A stretch of 64,000 nt of DNA, taken from contig NZ_OCND01000006.1 in NCBI RefSeq assembly GCF_900215535.1, positions 1 to 64,000 on the forward strand, written 5' to 3'. Positions 35,553-45,341 of this stretch are shown in pieces. This DNA is from Pseudoxanthomonas wuyuanensis (GTDB taxonomy: Bacteria > Pseudomonadota > Gammaproteobacteria > Xanthomonadales > Xanthomonadaceae). Every line of letters begins with the position of its first letter. The stretch's first letter is position 1. The notes beneath the pieces were generated by a model. It was not told the origin of the DNA. It worked only from the letters and a program-made list of their open reading frames with translations, and ran no database searches. The position numbers and the translations under genes are program-made.

Positions 35553-35941
35553 ACGCCACCTCCGGCCAGCACATAAGCCCAGACCAGCACGGTAATGACC
35601 AGACTGCCGAACACCGACAGCCAGCTGCTGCGCACGAAGGCGGGAATGCTGAAGCCGTGGCCGAAGTCCTGCACGATGTGGCGGATGCCGTTGCACAGGT
35701 GGTAGGCGAAGGCCCAGGTCCAGGCGAACAGGAACAACTGGCCGTACCAGGCCGCGGCGATGCCGCTGAAGCAGGTCCAGGCTTCCGGCCCCATCATCAG
35801 GGTCAGCAACCCGGCGGCGATGACCAGCGCGCCGAAAGCCAGGAAGATGCCGGTGATTCGATGCAGGATCGAGGTGGCCATCTGGATCTGCCAGCGGTAG
35901 ACCTGCAGATGGGGGGAAAGCGGACGTTCTCGGGTCGCCAT
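35549..35941 (-). CDS. sdhC: Succinate dehydrogenase cytochrome b556 subunit SdhC
   Basis: The 130-residue protein has the family start [20 protein letters not shown], the quinone-site [14 protein letters not shown] and the heme-ligand region [15 protein letters not shown], with three transmembrane helices. It is the first gene of the sdhCDAB operon; its promoter lies in the 240-base divergent spacer shared with ygfZ. Confidence 0.95.
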   Translation of the reverse strand: MATRERPLSPHLQVYRWQIQMATSILHRITGIFLAFGALVIAAGLLTLMMGPEAWTCFSGIAAAWYGQLFLFAWTWAFAYHLCNGIRHIVQDFGHGFSIPAFVRSSWLSVFGSLVITVLVWAYVLAGGGV

Positions 35942-36181
35942 TCGCTGGGCTCGTTTCTCGGCTGGGCGGTCGTGCGACCGCGTTGGCTCAATGCTGGATC
36001 AGAAATCGATGCAGCGTCCGTTTTTTTCCCAATCCCCATAACGCGTCGGCTCGGGACCGACGCGCCCGCCTATTTCGGCTGGCGCCTTTTCCTTCCGCAC
36101 TGTCGGCACCGGCAAAACCTCGCCATTGGACAACTGTGTTTCGGATCCGGAGTCTGGAATGGAAGGGGTTTGGCCTATCAT

Positions 36182-37096
36182 GTGATTCTCGCAACGCACA
36201 AAATTTTAATCCCCGCCCCCTTGGCTGACAACCTTTCCCCTACCCTGGCGCGATTCTTCGCCGTTCCGGACCACGGCATCGTGGCGCTGGACGGGCCGGA
36301 CGCGACCGCCTTCGCGCATGCCCAGTTCGCCAACGACGTGGCCGCACTGGCCCCCGGGCATTGGCAGTGGAATGCCTGGCTGACCCCGAAAGGCCGGGTA
36401 ATTGCGGTGTTTGCGCTGGTCAAGGCCTCCGACGACAAGCTGCTTCTGGTGTTGCCTGACCATCCGGCGGAGCTGTTCGCCGAGCAGTTGCGGCGCTTCG
36501 TCTTTCGACGAAAGTTGCAGATCGCCGTCCCTGCCGATCTGCGGGTTTCCGCTGCGTTCTCCCCCCCGGCTTTGGCCCGGAATGCGCAAATCGGCGTGTT
36601 GGAGGACGGTCTGGAACTGGATTTCGGCGCCGATGGCGGTGGCCGTACGCTGCGGTTGAGCCGGTCGCTGGCCGCCGGCGACGGCGACGGCGACGATGAG
36701 GCGCTGGCGCAACGGTGGCAGGCGTTCGATCTGCGCCACGGTTTGCCGCGCCTGCCGTCAGCGCAGCGCGAACAATGGACGCCGCAGCAACTGTCGCTGG
36801 ACCGGCTGCGCGCCTACAGCGTCAAGAAGGGTTGCTACCCCGGCCAGGAGATCGTTGCCCGCACGCACTTCCTTGGCAAGGCCAAGCGCGGGCTGGCGCT
36901 GTTCCGCGCCCGGATGCCGTTGCGGGCGGGTGCCGCCGTCAGCGACGGCGCGCGCGATATCGGCACCATCGTCAGCGCCTCGGCCGATGGAGCGCTTGCC
37001 CTGGCGGTGCTGCCGCTGGACCGCGAACCGCTGCCGCTGAGCTGCGGCGGCAGCGGGCTTGACGAAATTCCGTTGCAGGAAGGGTTGGCGCGCTGA
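36182..37096 (+). CDS. ygfZ: Folate-binding Fe-S repair protein YgfZ
   Basis: YgfZ is a GcvT-like protein that helps maintain some iron-sulfur enzymes, with folate as cofactor. The 304-residue protein has the signature KKGCYPGQEIVARTHFLGKA, containing the essential Cys, and the N-terminal VALDGPDATAFAHAQFANDV. No ATG lies near the family start; GTG 36182 with an AAGGGG site about 12 bases before it is my choice, TTG 36221 is the alternative. It is divergent from sdhC, itself an Fe-S enzyme operon. Confidence 0.9.
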   Translation: MILATHKILIPAPLADNLSPTLARFFAVPDHGIVALDGPDATAFAHAQFANDVAALAPGHWQWNAWLTPKGRVIAVFALVKASDDKLLLVLPDHPAELFAEQLRRFVFRRKLQIAVPADLRVSAAFSPPALARNAQIGVLEDGLELDFGADGGGRTLRLSRSLAAGDGDGDDEALAQRWQAFDLRHGLPRLPSAQREQWTPQQLSLDRLRAYSVKKGCYPGQEIVARTHFLGKAKRGLALFRARMPLRAGAAVSDGARDIGTIVSASADGALALAVLPLDREPLPLSCGGSGLDEIPLQEGLAR

Positions 37097-37209
37097 TCGG
37101 CGTCGGCCGTGCGGCCGGCGCTAATGTTGCGCAGCATTGATCCAGGTCATTTCGGCCGATGCGGCACCTGCGCAAACTGTCCTCATCTGCCGCTGCAAGG
37201 TGAGGTTCC

Positions 37210-38400
37210 ATGAAACACGATGTCGTCATCGTCGGCGCCGGCCCGGCGGGGCTGTGCCTGGCCAGGGCGCTGGCCGACCAGGCGCTGGACGTGGCCCTGG
37301 TCGAGCGCCTGCCGGCGCAGGCGCTGGCCGAGCCGGGCTACGACGGCCGCGAAATCGCGCTGACCCACGCCTCTGTGCGGATCCTGAAGACGCTGGGCGT
37401 GTGGGAACATCTGCCGGACGATACGGTGTTCCCGTTGCAGGGCGCACAGGTGATGGACCGGAATACCGCGCCGGTGCTTCGTATCGACAGTGCGCTGGTA
37501 GCGCAGGAACAGCTGGGCTGCCTGGTCGCCAACCAGCAGATCCGCAGGGCCGCCTGGCAAGCGGTTTCGCAGGCTCCGGGCATCGCCGTCTACAGCGAAG
37601 CGCAGATCGAACGCGTCAGTACCGGTCCCGACGAAGCGGGCGTCGAACTGGCCAACGGAGAACGGCTGCAGTGCCGCCTGCTGGTGGCTGCGGACAGCCG
37701 CTTCTCCGAAACCCGGCGCGCGCTCGGCATCCAGGCCGACATGCACGATTTCGGCCGGACCATGCTGGTATGCCGGATGCGCCACGCGCTGCCGCATGGG
37801 CGCATTGCCTGGGAGTGGTTCGGGCACGGACAGACGCGGGCGATGCTGCCGTTGCAGGAACACCACGCCTCGATCGTGCTGACGGTGACCGGCGAAGAAG
37901 CGCAACGGTTGGCCGGGCTGCCGGCGGAACGTTTCGGCCAGGAAATGCAGGACCGCTTCGAACAGCGGCTGGGCGAAATGTCGCTGGACGGCAGCCGCCA
38001 CCTGTACCCGCTGGTTGGCGTCTATGCGCGCCGCTTCGTCGGTTGCCGCCTGGCGCTGGTCGGCGATGCCGCGGTGGGCATGCATCCGGTCACCGCGCAT
38101 GGTTTCAATTTCGGGCTGGCCAGCGTGGAACGGCTGGCCGCGGCCATCGGTACCGCCCAGCGGCAGGGCAAGGACCTGGCCGACCCGGCCCTGCTGGCGC
38201 GCTACCAGCGCCAGCACCGGCGGGGCACGCTGCCGCTGTACCTGGCCACCCGGGCGATCGCCGGCCTGTATACCGACGACCGCCCGCCGGCGCACTGGCT
38301 GAGGACGCTGGCGCTGCGCGCCGCTTCCCGGGTCACCCCGTTCCGGCGTGCGCTGGCCGAAAAGCTGCTGGACGATGGCCAACCGCAACGGGCGTCATGA
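37210..38400 (+). CDS. UbiH/UbiF/UbiM-family FAD-dependent ubiquinone hydroxylase
   Basis: The 396-residue flavoprotein has the N-terminal FAD motif VIVGAGPAGLCLARAL, the middle motif LLVAADSRFSETRRALGI (variant of the usual GADG) and the C-terminal GDAAVGMHPVTAHGFNFGLA. It should add a hydroxyl to the ubiquinone ring. The HPVTAHGFN variant suggests the UbiM branch, which can hydroxylate more than one position, but UbiH or UbiF cannot be ruled out. It lies beside sdh and ygfZ, fitting a respiratory role. Its last 6 bases overlap the convergent reductase gene. Confidence 0.82.
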   Translation: MKHDVVIVGAGPAGLCLARALADQALDVALVERLPAQALAEPGYDGREIALTHASVRILKTLGVWEHLPDDTVFPLQGAQVMDRNTAPVLRIDSALVAQEQLGCLVANQQIRRAAWQAVSQAPGIAVYSEAQIERVSTGPDEAGVELANGERLQCRLLVAADSRFSETRRALGIQADMHDFGRTMLVCRMRHALPHGRIAWEWFGHGQTRAMLPLQEHHASIVLTVTGEEAQRLAGLPAERFGQEMQDRFEQRLGEMSLDGSRHLYPLVGVYARRFVGCRLALVGDAAVGMHPVTAHGFNFGLASVERLAAAIGTAQRQGKDLADPALLARYQRQHRRGTLPLYLATRAIAGLYTDDRPPAHWLRTLALRAASRVTPFRRALAEKLLDDGQPQRAS

Positions 38401-38964
38401 CACGCCCTGGCGTCCTGGATGGGCATTGACCCAGGCGACGAACCTATCGGCAAAGCCCTGCAGGAACTTCCGCGTGCCCTCGTTGCCGATGTTGCCGTCG
38501 TCGTCGAACAGGCCGTCCTTGTTCTGCACGTAGACTTCCGGCTGCCCCATCAGCGCGATGTCCAGATAAAGCAGCACATTGCGCAGATGCTGCTGCGCCA
38601 TGCCGGTGCCGGTAGCGCCGACCGAGATGCCGATGGCAGCGCCCGGTTTGCCGGCGAAGGAATTGGCGCCCCACGGACGCGAGGCGATATCCACCGCGTT
38701 CTTCAGTACGCCCGGAATGGAACGGTTGTACTCCGGGGTGACGAACAGCAGCGCGTCGGCCGCTTCGATCTGCCGCTTCAGCTGCATGCACTCGGCAGGA
38801 TAGTTCTCGTCGAAATCCTGGTTGTACGGCGGCAGATGATCGATGCGGATGTAATCGAACGAAAACTCCGCCGGCATCAGCTTCTCCACCGCCCTGGCCA
38901 GCTTCCGGTTGAAGGATTCCCTGCGCAGGCTGCCGACGAACACCGCGATCTTGAGCTTTGCCAT
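38395..38964 (-). CDS. NADPH-dependent FMN reductase family protein
   Basis: The 189-residue protein is a flavodoxin-like reductase of the ChrR/azoreductase type: phosphate-binding FVGSLRRESFNRKLARAV, then FVTPEYNRSIPGVLKNAVDI with the family PEYN motif, and AIGISVGATGTGMAQQHLRN. Such enzymes reduce quinones, flavins or metals with NAD(P)H. The ATG at 38964 matches the family start; the longer frame to 38991 adds an unrelated stretch. Next to a ubiquinone hydroxylase it could have a quinone role, which is inference. Confidence 0.9.
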   Translation of the reverse strand: MAKLKIAVFVGSLRRESFNRKLARAVEKLMPAEFSFDYIRIDHLPPYNQDFDENYPAECMQLKRQIEAADALLFVTPEYNRSIPGVLKNAVDIASRPWGANSFAGKPGAAIGISVGATGTGMAQQHLRNVLLYLDIALMGQPEVYVQNKDGLFDDDGNIGNEGTRKFLQGFADRFVAWVNAHPGRQGVS

Positions 38965-39071
38965 GGAACGGCTCCCGTGGAATGTCCGCACAGACTATGC
39001 CGGACACCTGTAAGCGGGATGTCAATTCCGCGCCCGAACCGGCCCGGCGGGAACGGCGGGGACACCGTTCC

Positions 39072-41342
39072 CTACCCGGTTTTCGCCAGACGCTCCGCCG
39101 CCGCCACGATGTCGTCGTCGCCCGGCAATACCAGCAAGGCGGCACCCGCCAGCGGCGTGTAGGTGTCCGCGCCGACCACGCGCTGGAAAGGCCGCGCGCC
39201 ATGGCCGCCCTCGGCAATGGCGGTGATGATGCCTTCGCCCACGCCCGCCGAATGGCGGCCTTCGTCCACCACCAGGATGCGCTTGGCGGTCTTCGCCTGT
39301 TCGACGATGAAGGCTTCGTTGAGCGGCACCAGCCAGCGCAGATCGACCACGCGCACTTCCCAGCCATGCTTCTGTTCGATGCTGCGCGCGGCGCGCAGGC
39401 TCATCGGCACGCCGTTGCCGTAGGTGAAAATCACCAGATCCTCGGCCTGCTCGCGGTAGATGCGCCCCTCGCCCAGGGCAATGGCCTGCTCCGGCGCCGG
39501 ATAGGGGAACAGCCACTGGCCGTCGCCGGCTTCGTACAGATCCTTGGTCATGTACAGGGCAATGGGTTCCAGGAAGACGCCGACGCGGCCATCCACCTTG
39601 GCCAGCGCAGCCAGCGTGCGCAGCATCATCGCCGCATCGTCGCCGCGCGACGGACAACCCACTACCAGGCCGGGGATGTCGCGCAGGGCGGCGATCGAAT
39701 TGTCGTTGTGGAAGTGACCGCCGAAACCGCGCTGGTAACCGAGCCCGGCAATGCGCACCACCATCGGGTTGCGGTACTGGTTGTTGCTGAAGAACTGCAG
39801 GCTGGCCGCTTCGCCACGGATCTGATCGCAGGCATTGTGGAAATACGCCAGGTACTGGATTTCCGGCAACGGCAGCATGTCCAGGTTGGCATAGCCCTGG
39901 GCCAGCCCCAGGATCATCGTTTCGTCCAGCAGCGTATTGAACACGCGGCTGCCCTTGAACGCCTTGTGCAGGCCCTTGGTGACCGTGTAGACGCCGCCTT
40001 TCTGCGCCACGTCCTCGCCGAACAGCAGCGCCTCGGGATACTTGCAGAACAGATCGTGCAGCGCTTGGTTGATCTGGATGGCCAGATGGCGCGGCGGCAG
40101 CGCTTCCGGCAGCTTTTCCTCGCTGCCGAACACGGCAATGCGCTTGTCCTGCGGCGCAGCGCGCACGGCCTCGGCCATCACCGCATCCGGCGAGTATGGC
40201 GCCAGCGGTGCGACGACATCCTCCAGGCGCGTAATCTTGGGCCGGCGGTCGGCCTCTTCGGCGGCGGCGAAGCAGCGTTTGCGGATGGCCTCGTACCAAT
40301 CCAGCAGTTCCTGTTTCGACAGCAGTCCCGATTCCAGCGCGATGGCAGCAGAACGCAGCAGCGGATCGGTCGCCTCCACCGCGCACAGTTCCTCGATCGG
40401 CCGCCATTCGATTTCGAAATCGGTACCGGCATGGCCCATGATGCGGGTGGTGCGCAGGTGCAGGAAGGTGGGCCGGCGCGTGCGCCGGCAATGCTCCACC
40501 GCCGCCTGCACCTGGCCGTAGCCGGCGGCCAGGTCCAGGCCATCGGCGTAGAAATAATCCAGATCCGCGCGGCCGGCGAAATTGCGCTCTATCCAGCCCC
40601 CCGGCGTCTTGACCGATATGCCGATGCCGTTGTCCTCGCAGACGAACAGCACCGGTGCCGGCAGTTTCTGGTAGGCGGTCCACGCCGCCGCGTTGAATGC
40701 GGTCTGTGCGGTGGCATGGTTGCTGGAGGCGTCGCCGAACGAGCAGATAGCGATGCTGTCTTCGGGAATCGGTGAGGCATGGCCGATACGGCGCGCCTGC
40801 TCGATGGCGATGGCGGTGCCCAGCGCCTTGGGCAGATGCGAAGCGATGGTGGAAGTTTGCGGCAGCACCCACAACGGTTTGCTGCCCCAGACCTTGTGGC
40901 GGCCGCCGCTGGCCGGATCTTCCGCACTGGCCGCGAACGACAAGGCCGAATCCATGACAGGGTCCATGCCCGGCAGCTTGCGGAAACGTTCGGCCATGAA
41001 CCCGCCGCTGCGGTAGTGCAGGAAAGCCGGATCCGTATGCCGGGTCAACCGCGCGACCATCGCGTTGCCTTCGTGGCCGGAACTGCCGATGGTGTAGAAG
41101 ACCTTGTTCTGCACGCGCAGCACGCGCGCCATCAGATCCAGATGCCGCGAGATCAACTGCGATTCCAGCAGTTCGGAGAAACCGCCCGCATCCAGCGCGC
41201 TGCCATCCAGGATGGCCTGGCCTGCGGCAGGGCGTGCGCGGCTTGCGCCGCTCCACTCGCCGACGAATTCGATGAAGTTCCGGTCGCAGATTTCGGCGCG
41301 GTTGAGGCCCTTCATGCGGGCGGGAATCGGTTTGGAGGTCAT
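39072..41342 (-). CDS. Fused alpha/beta E1 of a 2-oxoacid dehydrogenase (TPP enzyme)
   Basis: The 756-residue protein joins what are usually two chains. Residues about 60-400 are the alpha part with the TPP motif GDASSNHATAQTAFN...CEDN and the phosphorylation-loop-like region; residues about 425-745 are the beta part (QINQALHDLFCKYPEALLFG, GGVYTVTKGL, VDLRWLVPLNEAFIVEQAK). Together they would decarboxylate a 2-oxoacid, most likely branched-chain, and pass the acyl group to an E2. No E2 or E3 gene lies next to it. Single-chain fusions of this type are known in xanthomonads; the substrate is inferred. Confidence 0.85.
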   Translation of the reverse strand: MTSKPIPARMKGLNRAEICDRNFIEFVGEWSGASRARPAAGQAILDGSALDAGGFSELLESQLISRHLDLMARVLRVQNKVFYTIGSSGHEGNAMVARLTRHTDPAFLHYRSGGFMAERFRKLPGMDPVMDSALSFAASAEDPASGGRHKVWGSKPLWVLPQTSTIASHLPKALGTAIAIEQARRIGHASPIPEDSIAICSFGDASSNHATAQTAFNAAAWTAYQKLPAPVLFVCEDNGIGISVKTPGGWIERNFAGRADLDYFYADGLDLAAGYGQVQAAVEHCRRTRRPTFLHLRTTRIMGHAGTDFEIEWRPIEELCAVEATDPLLRSAAIALESGLLSKQELLDWYEAIRKRCFAAAEEADRRPKITRLEDVVAPLAPYSPDAVMAEAVRAAPQDKRIAVFGSEEKLPEALPPRHLAIQINQALHDLFCKYPEALLFGEDVAQKGGVYTVTKGLHKAFKGSRVFNTLLDETMILGLAQGYANLDMLPLPEIQYLAYFHNACDQIRGEAASLQFFSNNQYRNPMVVRIAGLGYQRGFGGHFHNDNSIAALRDIPGLVVGCPSRGDDAAMMLRTLAALAKVDGRVGVFLEPIALYMTKDLYEAGDGQWLFPYPAPEQAIALGEGRIYREQAEDLVIFTYGNGVPMSLRAARSIEQKHGWEVRVVDLRWLVPLNEAFIVEQAKTAKRILVVDEGRHSAGVGEGIITAIAEGGHGARPFQRVVGADTYTPLAGAALLVLPGDDDIVAAAERLAKTG

Positions 41343-41435
41343 GCGGTTTCCGTGGTTGGGGCCTGCGCGCCCGAGGGTTGTCTATCGCGTTGCCGGCGGG
41401 CGGGATATCGGGAGGTAGATCCGGACGAGGCAGGT

Positions 41436-42086
41436 TCAGGACGCGGCCAGACGCTCAGCGGCTTCATCGCTGACCGCAGGCATCGGCACGAATCCCGCAG
41501 TGGCGCGCACGCGCGCCAGCCAGTCGGTGATACGCGGAAACCCGCCCAGGTCGAAGCCGCCATCGGCCGCGCAATCGGTATACGCGAACAGCGCGATATC
41601 GGCCACGCCATAGCGTTCGCCGGTAAACCAGTGCGCCTTGCGCAAATGCTGCTCCATCACCGCCAGCGCCTGTTCGCCGCGTTCGATCAGCCGGGGCAGC
41701 TCGGCGCGGCGCGGCGAATCCAGCGGCGTCCAGCCGCGGATGAAGCGCGCCACCGCGACATAGGGTTCGTGGCTGTACTGCTCGAAGAACAGCCAGCTCA
41801 ACGCCTGTGCGCGCTGCCAGGCGTCGGCAGGCAGGAATGACGTGTTCTCGGCCAACCAGCACAAAATGGCGTTGGACTCGGTCAATATGTGGCCGTCTTC
41901 GCGCTCCAGCATCGGCACCTTGTCGTTGGGGTTTTTGGCCAGATATTCCGGCGTGCGGGTGGCGCCATTGGCGCTGTCGACCTCGATCCAGCGGTACGGG
42001 CGGCCAAGCTGCTCCAGCAACAGCCGCACCTTGTGGCAGTTGCCCGATACCGAATAGCCATGGACGGTAAGCGTTTCGATCGGCAT
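41436..42086 (-). CDS. Glutathione S-transferase family protein
   Basis: The 216-residue protein has an N-terminal thioredoxin-like domain (VHGYSVSGNCHKVRLLLEQL, with Ser at the likely catalytic position; NPNDKVPMLEREDGHILTES for glutathione binding) and a helical C-terminal domain ending GFVPMPAVSDEAAERLAAS. It should conjugate or reduce small electrophiles; the substrate is unknown. Confidence 0.9.
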   Translation of the reverse strand: MPIETLTVHGYSVSGNCHKVRLLLEQLGRPYRWIEVDSANGATRTPEYLAKNPNDKVPMLEREDGHILTESNAILCWLAENTSFLPADAWQRAQALSWLFFEQYSHEPYVAVARFIRGWTPLDSPRRAELPRLIERGEQALAVMEQHLRKAHWFTGERYGVADIALFAYTDCAADGGFDLGGFPRITDWLARVRATAGFVPMPAVSDEAAERLAAS

Positions 42087-42134
42087 GCGCGGGCTCCGGG
42101 AATTAAGAAGGGGTTCGATGAAGTGCCGATGGCG

Positions 42135-42680
42135 TCACATGGCCTGCCGCGCATGCCATTCGGCACGCGACTGCCCCCAGATTTCCACCGGTTTTCCTTG
42201 GTGCGGCTCGGGCAGTTCGCCCATGCGCAGCAACCGCGAACCGAGCTTGGCGGCGACCGCCTTGGAGTTGCGATTCTCCGGGGCAATGGTGTGGATGACC
42301 TCATCCCAGCCCAGGTGGGCAAACGCCCAGCCGGTGGCCGCGGCGGCGGCCTCGGGCGCATAGCCCCTGCCCCAGTGTTCGCGGGCGATGCTCCAGCCGA
42401 CCTCGGTGCCCGGCCAGCCTTCCGGCTGCCATGGTCCGACCCGGCCCACCCACTGTCCGCTGGCTTTCTCCAGCACCGAAAAAAACGCGAAACCCTGCAG
42501 GTGCCAGGCACCGATCACCGAAGCAAACGATCGCCACGCAATCGGCCTGGCCTGCATACCGCCGATATGGCGCGCCGCTTCCTCATCGGCAATGAACGCC
42601 GCCCACGGCTCGAAATCGTCCGCCTGCGGCGGGCGCAGGATCAGCCGTTCGGTTTCCAGTTGCAGATCGAAGATGCTCAT
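42135..42680 (-). CDS. GNAT-family acetyltransferase (RimJ/RimL-like)
   Basis: The 181-residue protein starts MSIFDLQLETERLILRPPQA, the usual beginning of RimJ/RimL-type GNATs, and has the acetyl-CoA loop region EHWGRGYAPEAAAAATGWAF and IHTIAPENRNSKAVAAKLGS. It probably acetylates an amino group on a protein terminus or small molecule. It lies 8 bases past the end of the large membrane protein gene. Confidence 0.88.
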   Translation of the reverse strand: MSIFDLQLETERLILRPPQADDFEPWAAFIADEEAARHIGGMQARPIAWRSFASVIGAWHLQGFAFFSVLEKASGQWVGRVGPWQPEGWPGTEVGWSIAREHWGRGYAPEAAAAATGWAFAHLGWDEVIHTIAPENRNSKAVAAKLGSRLLRMGELPEPHQGKPVEIWGQSRAEWHARQAM

Positions 42681-42688
42681 TTCGACAA

Positions 42689-45319
42689 TTATCGGAGCGA
42701 AAGCGCTATCGACACCAGCGTGCCCAAGACCACCAGCGGAAATACGCTCAACCCGACCACCGCGGCCCCCTTGCGCCTGGATACGCCTGCCACCCCAGCA
42801 CAGGCCCCGGCCAGAGACACCATCCACCACAACAGCCCGGCCAGTACGAAGGCTATCGCGACCAGTTGCGAGGGTAGCCGACTTATCGTTTCAAATTCCT
42901 GTTCATCCAGCCAATCCAGCCTGAATCCCAGCGCTATCATTGCCAACACGATGAACACCAGCAACGGCGCCAGCGCCATACCGTAAGCCAGGCGTATATC
43001 CTGATACGGCACTCTATGGCCAAACAGCCTCAGCGCCAGCTTGAGCAGCCCTGCAAACAACGCCCAGCGCAGGCACAAGGCGATGAAGCCTCCCATAAGT
43101 GCCCCGAGGGTAAGCAACGAGGGAGTGGCGACCGCGGCGGCGCCGCGCTCCAGCATAAGCTCGGCAACAACGGCCACCGTTCCGATAACGCCACCGGCAG
43201 CCATCCCACCTCCTGCCATGCGTCCTGCCACCGTGGCCTTGGGGCGGTACAGCATGCCTGCCACTACCCAGCGACCACGCCGCAACCAAAGCACAGCGAG
43301 CAGCAGCAACGCCCCTCCCCATGCAGACAGCGGCCATAGCCAATCGCCCAACTCACCGCTCAAACCGCTCCATTTCGGTACCAGGTCGACGTCGTATTGC
43401 AACAACTCCCTTACTTGCAAAAAATCCTTGCGCACACGAGCAAAATCGTCGGCGGGCACCTCATCGGCCAATCTCTTCCATTCTGCAGCGATGACCAGTC
43501 GCCCGTCCGCATCCACGGCCACGGTTCGACGAAACTGAAAGTAGGGATTTTCCACAGCGTCCTCGCTGGCCTGAATGCTCCATCCATCGGGGTGCTTGCT
43601 GCGTACGGTATGGCGGCCAAAGCGGGGGCCGCCCAACGCCAGCGGCGTACGCCGCGCTTTCTCGGCTAGGCGAGGCGCCCAGTCCAATGCCTGGAACAGC
43701 ACGATGCCGAACCCAGTGCCGCCCGCGGTGCCATCCCATTGCAGGCGATAGCGCTCACGTACCGATAGCGCCTGCTCGCCATCGCTCAGCTGCGGTTCGC
43801 CGTCGGCACGCAGGCCTTCGTAATAGTTCTGCATGTAGCTGAGATAACCCGTACCGACCTTTTCCGCACCATCTCTGGAAAAGTTCTCGCGAATGCGATC
43901 GGCGTAACCCTGCAGATAACGCGTATCCACTTCGAACTCGGCATTCAGTGCGTCAGTGCTTCCGGAAAAATCGAGGCGTTGATCGACCTCGACTTGCGGC
44001 TGCGCGGGGAACGGCGCCGGAATTTCCACCAGGTCGTCGCTACCAGCGGCGACGGCCAAACCGAAGCCGAAGTCCAGGGGCTCACGACCGGTAAGCGGCC
44101 CCCGCTCCCGGTAGCGTGTGGGATCGATCCATATCTCCCCATCGGACAGGTACGCACGCACGACAACATGGTCGAAGGCCAGCGGGCTTGGCATGCGTAG
44201 ACGTACCGCGCCACGCAGGCCGCTGTGCACCAGCACCGGTTCCGCCGCAATGCCTACCTCATGCAACAATGCGATGAGCAGATGGGCCTTGTCCTTGCAG
44301 TCGCCGAAACGGCGTTCGGCGACCAGCTCCGGCAGGTTGGGCGCATGCGAGTTCAACCCCATGTCCAGGCCGGTATAGCGCACCTGGCCTTGAACGAATG
44401 CTATGGCGCGCGCCAACGAACCGCCGGGATCCGCGCGGTTCAGCCCGATCCGCTGAACGAGTTCGGCAGCCTGAGCGCGGTCGCGAAAACGGCCAGGGTA
44501 AAGCGGCAACGCCCAATCCACCACGTCGCTCCAGTCGCTGGCGGTGGTTGCTTCGATACGACGATGGTCGTCATAGCTAGTGGGGGTGGACTCTTCCTCG
44601 TCGATACTAGCCAGCGCATGTCCGCGGGCCTGCCACCACCGTTTTCCATCTTCGATGCCGCTATGGGTCTGGAATCCCTCAAGATCGCCCCGAAAGCGCA
44701 ACGGCAACTTTTGCGGATAGACGATACGGACTTCGCGCATTCCGAGCGGCACGCCGTAACGTGCATTCCAGTAGTCGTAGTATCCGCCGGCGAACACCGG
44801 ATTGTAGCCATCAATGGTGTACCGGTACTCGATGCGGTCGTCGAGGCGGATGTCAGGAATGGTGACCGACAGGGAGCGACTGCCATCCAGCAATCCGGAT
44901 TCCAACCCCGATTCGCGGCGCAAGACCTCGATACGCGACTGTTGACGCCGATCCAGTCGCTGACCATTGCGCCAGACGTCAACCGCATGCAGCGTTACCT
45001 GCTGGAACGCCGGCTGGTAATCGATGCTGAACTGACCTGCTGCGGCCAAGCCACGCTCATGTACGACGTCATAGCTAACCTGTCGATGCCAGGCGGGTCG
45101 TTTGCCCGTCAAATCCAGCCGATCTGCCACCACCAGGTAACGCAGGCCGTCTGAGGCCACCGCCGGCAGTTCCGTACCCAGAGACGCGAGCGCACTGGAC
45201 CCAGGTGAATCGTCGGCGAGGCGGTACTCGCTGGCTGCTCCGCGCGGAACGGAGGCAGCGATCAGCATAGCGATCAGCGGCAGCGCTCCCCAGCGCCGCT
45301 TCTTCGGGTTGTTGCTCAA
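42689..45319 (-). CDS. DUF3857/transglutaminase-like membrane protein
   Basis: The 876-residue protein has a signal peptide (about 1-29), a DUF3857 beta domain (about 60-230, with VTLHAVDVWRNGQRLDRRQQ), a transglutaminase-core domain (about 260-420) and at least four C-terminal transmembrane helices (about 640-870). The cysteine-protease-like triad appears intact: Cys in RRFGDCKDKAHLLIALLHEV, His in SPLAFDHVVVRA and Asp in IWIDPTRY. Such proteins may cut or cross-link proteins in the periplasm, but no substrate is known. The coding sequence looks slightly less GC-biased than neighbours by eye. Confidence 0.87.
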   Translation of the reverse strand: MSNNPKKRRWGALPLIAMLIAASVPRGAASEYRLADDSPGSSALASLGTELPAVASDGLRYLVVADRLDLTGKRPAWHRQVSYDVVHERGLAAAGQFSIDYQPAFQQVTLHAVDVWRNGQRLDRRQQSRIEVLRRESGLESGLLDGSRSLSVTIPDIRLDDRIEYRYTIDGYNPVFAGGYYDYWNARYGVPLGMREVRIVYPQKLPLRFRGDLEGFQTHSGIEDGKRWWQARGHALASIDEEESTPTSYDDHRRIEATTASDWSDVVDWALPLYPGRFRDRAQAAELVQRIGLNRADPGGSLARAIAFVQGQVRYTGLDMGLNSHAPNLPELVAERRFGDCKDKAHLLIALLHEVGIAAEPVLVHSGLRGAVRLRMPSPLAFDHVVVRAYLSDGEIWIDPTRYRERGPLTGREPLDFGFGLAVAAGSDDLVEIPAPFPAQPQVEVDQRLDFSGSTDALNAEFEVDTRYLQGYADRIRENFSRDGAEKVGTGYLSYMQNYYEGLRADGEPQLSDGEQALSVRERYRLQWDGTAGGTGFGIVLFQALDWAPRLAEKARRTPLALGGPRFGRHTVRSKHPDGWSIQASEDAVENPYFQFRRTVAVDADGRLVIAAEWKRLADEVPADDFARVRKDFLQVRELLQYDVDLVPKWSGLSGELGDWLWPLSAWGGALLLLAVLWLRRGRWVVAGMLYRPKATVAGRMAGGGMAAGGVIGTVAVVAELMLERGAAAVATPSLLTLGALMGGFIALCLRWALFAGLLKLALRLFGHRVPYQDIRLAYGMALAPLLVFIVLAMIALGFRLDWLDEQEFETISRLPSQLVAIAFVLAGLLWWMVSLAGACAGVAGVSRRKGAAVVGLSVFPLVVLGTLVSIALSLR

Positions 45320-45341
45320 GTCGGCCCCCCGTAAGTTAGGC

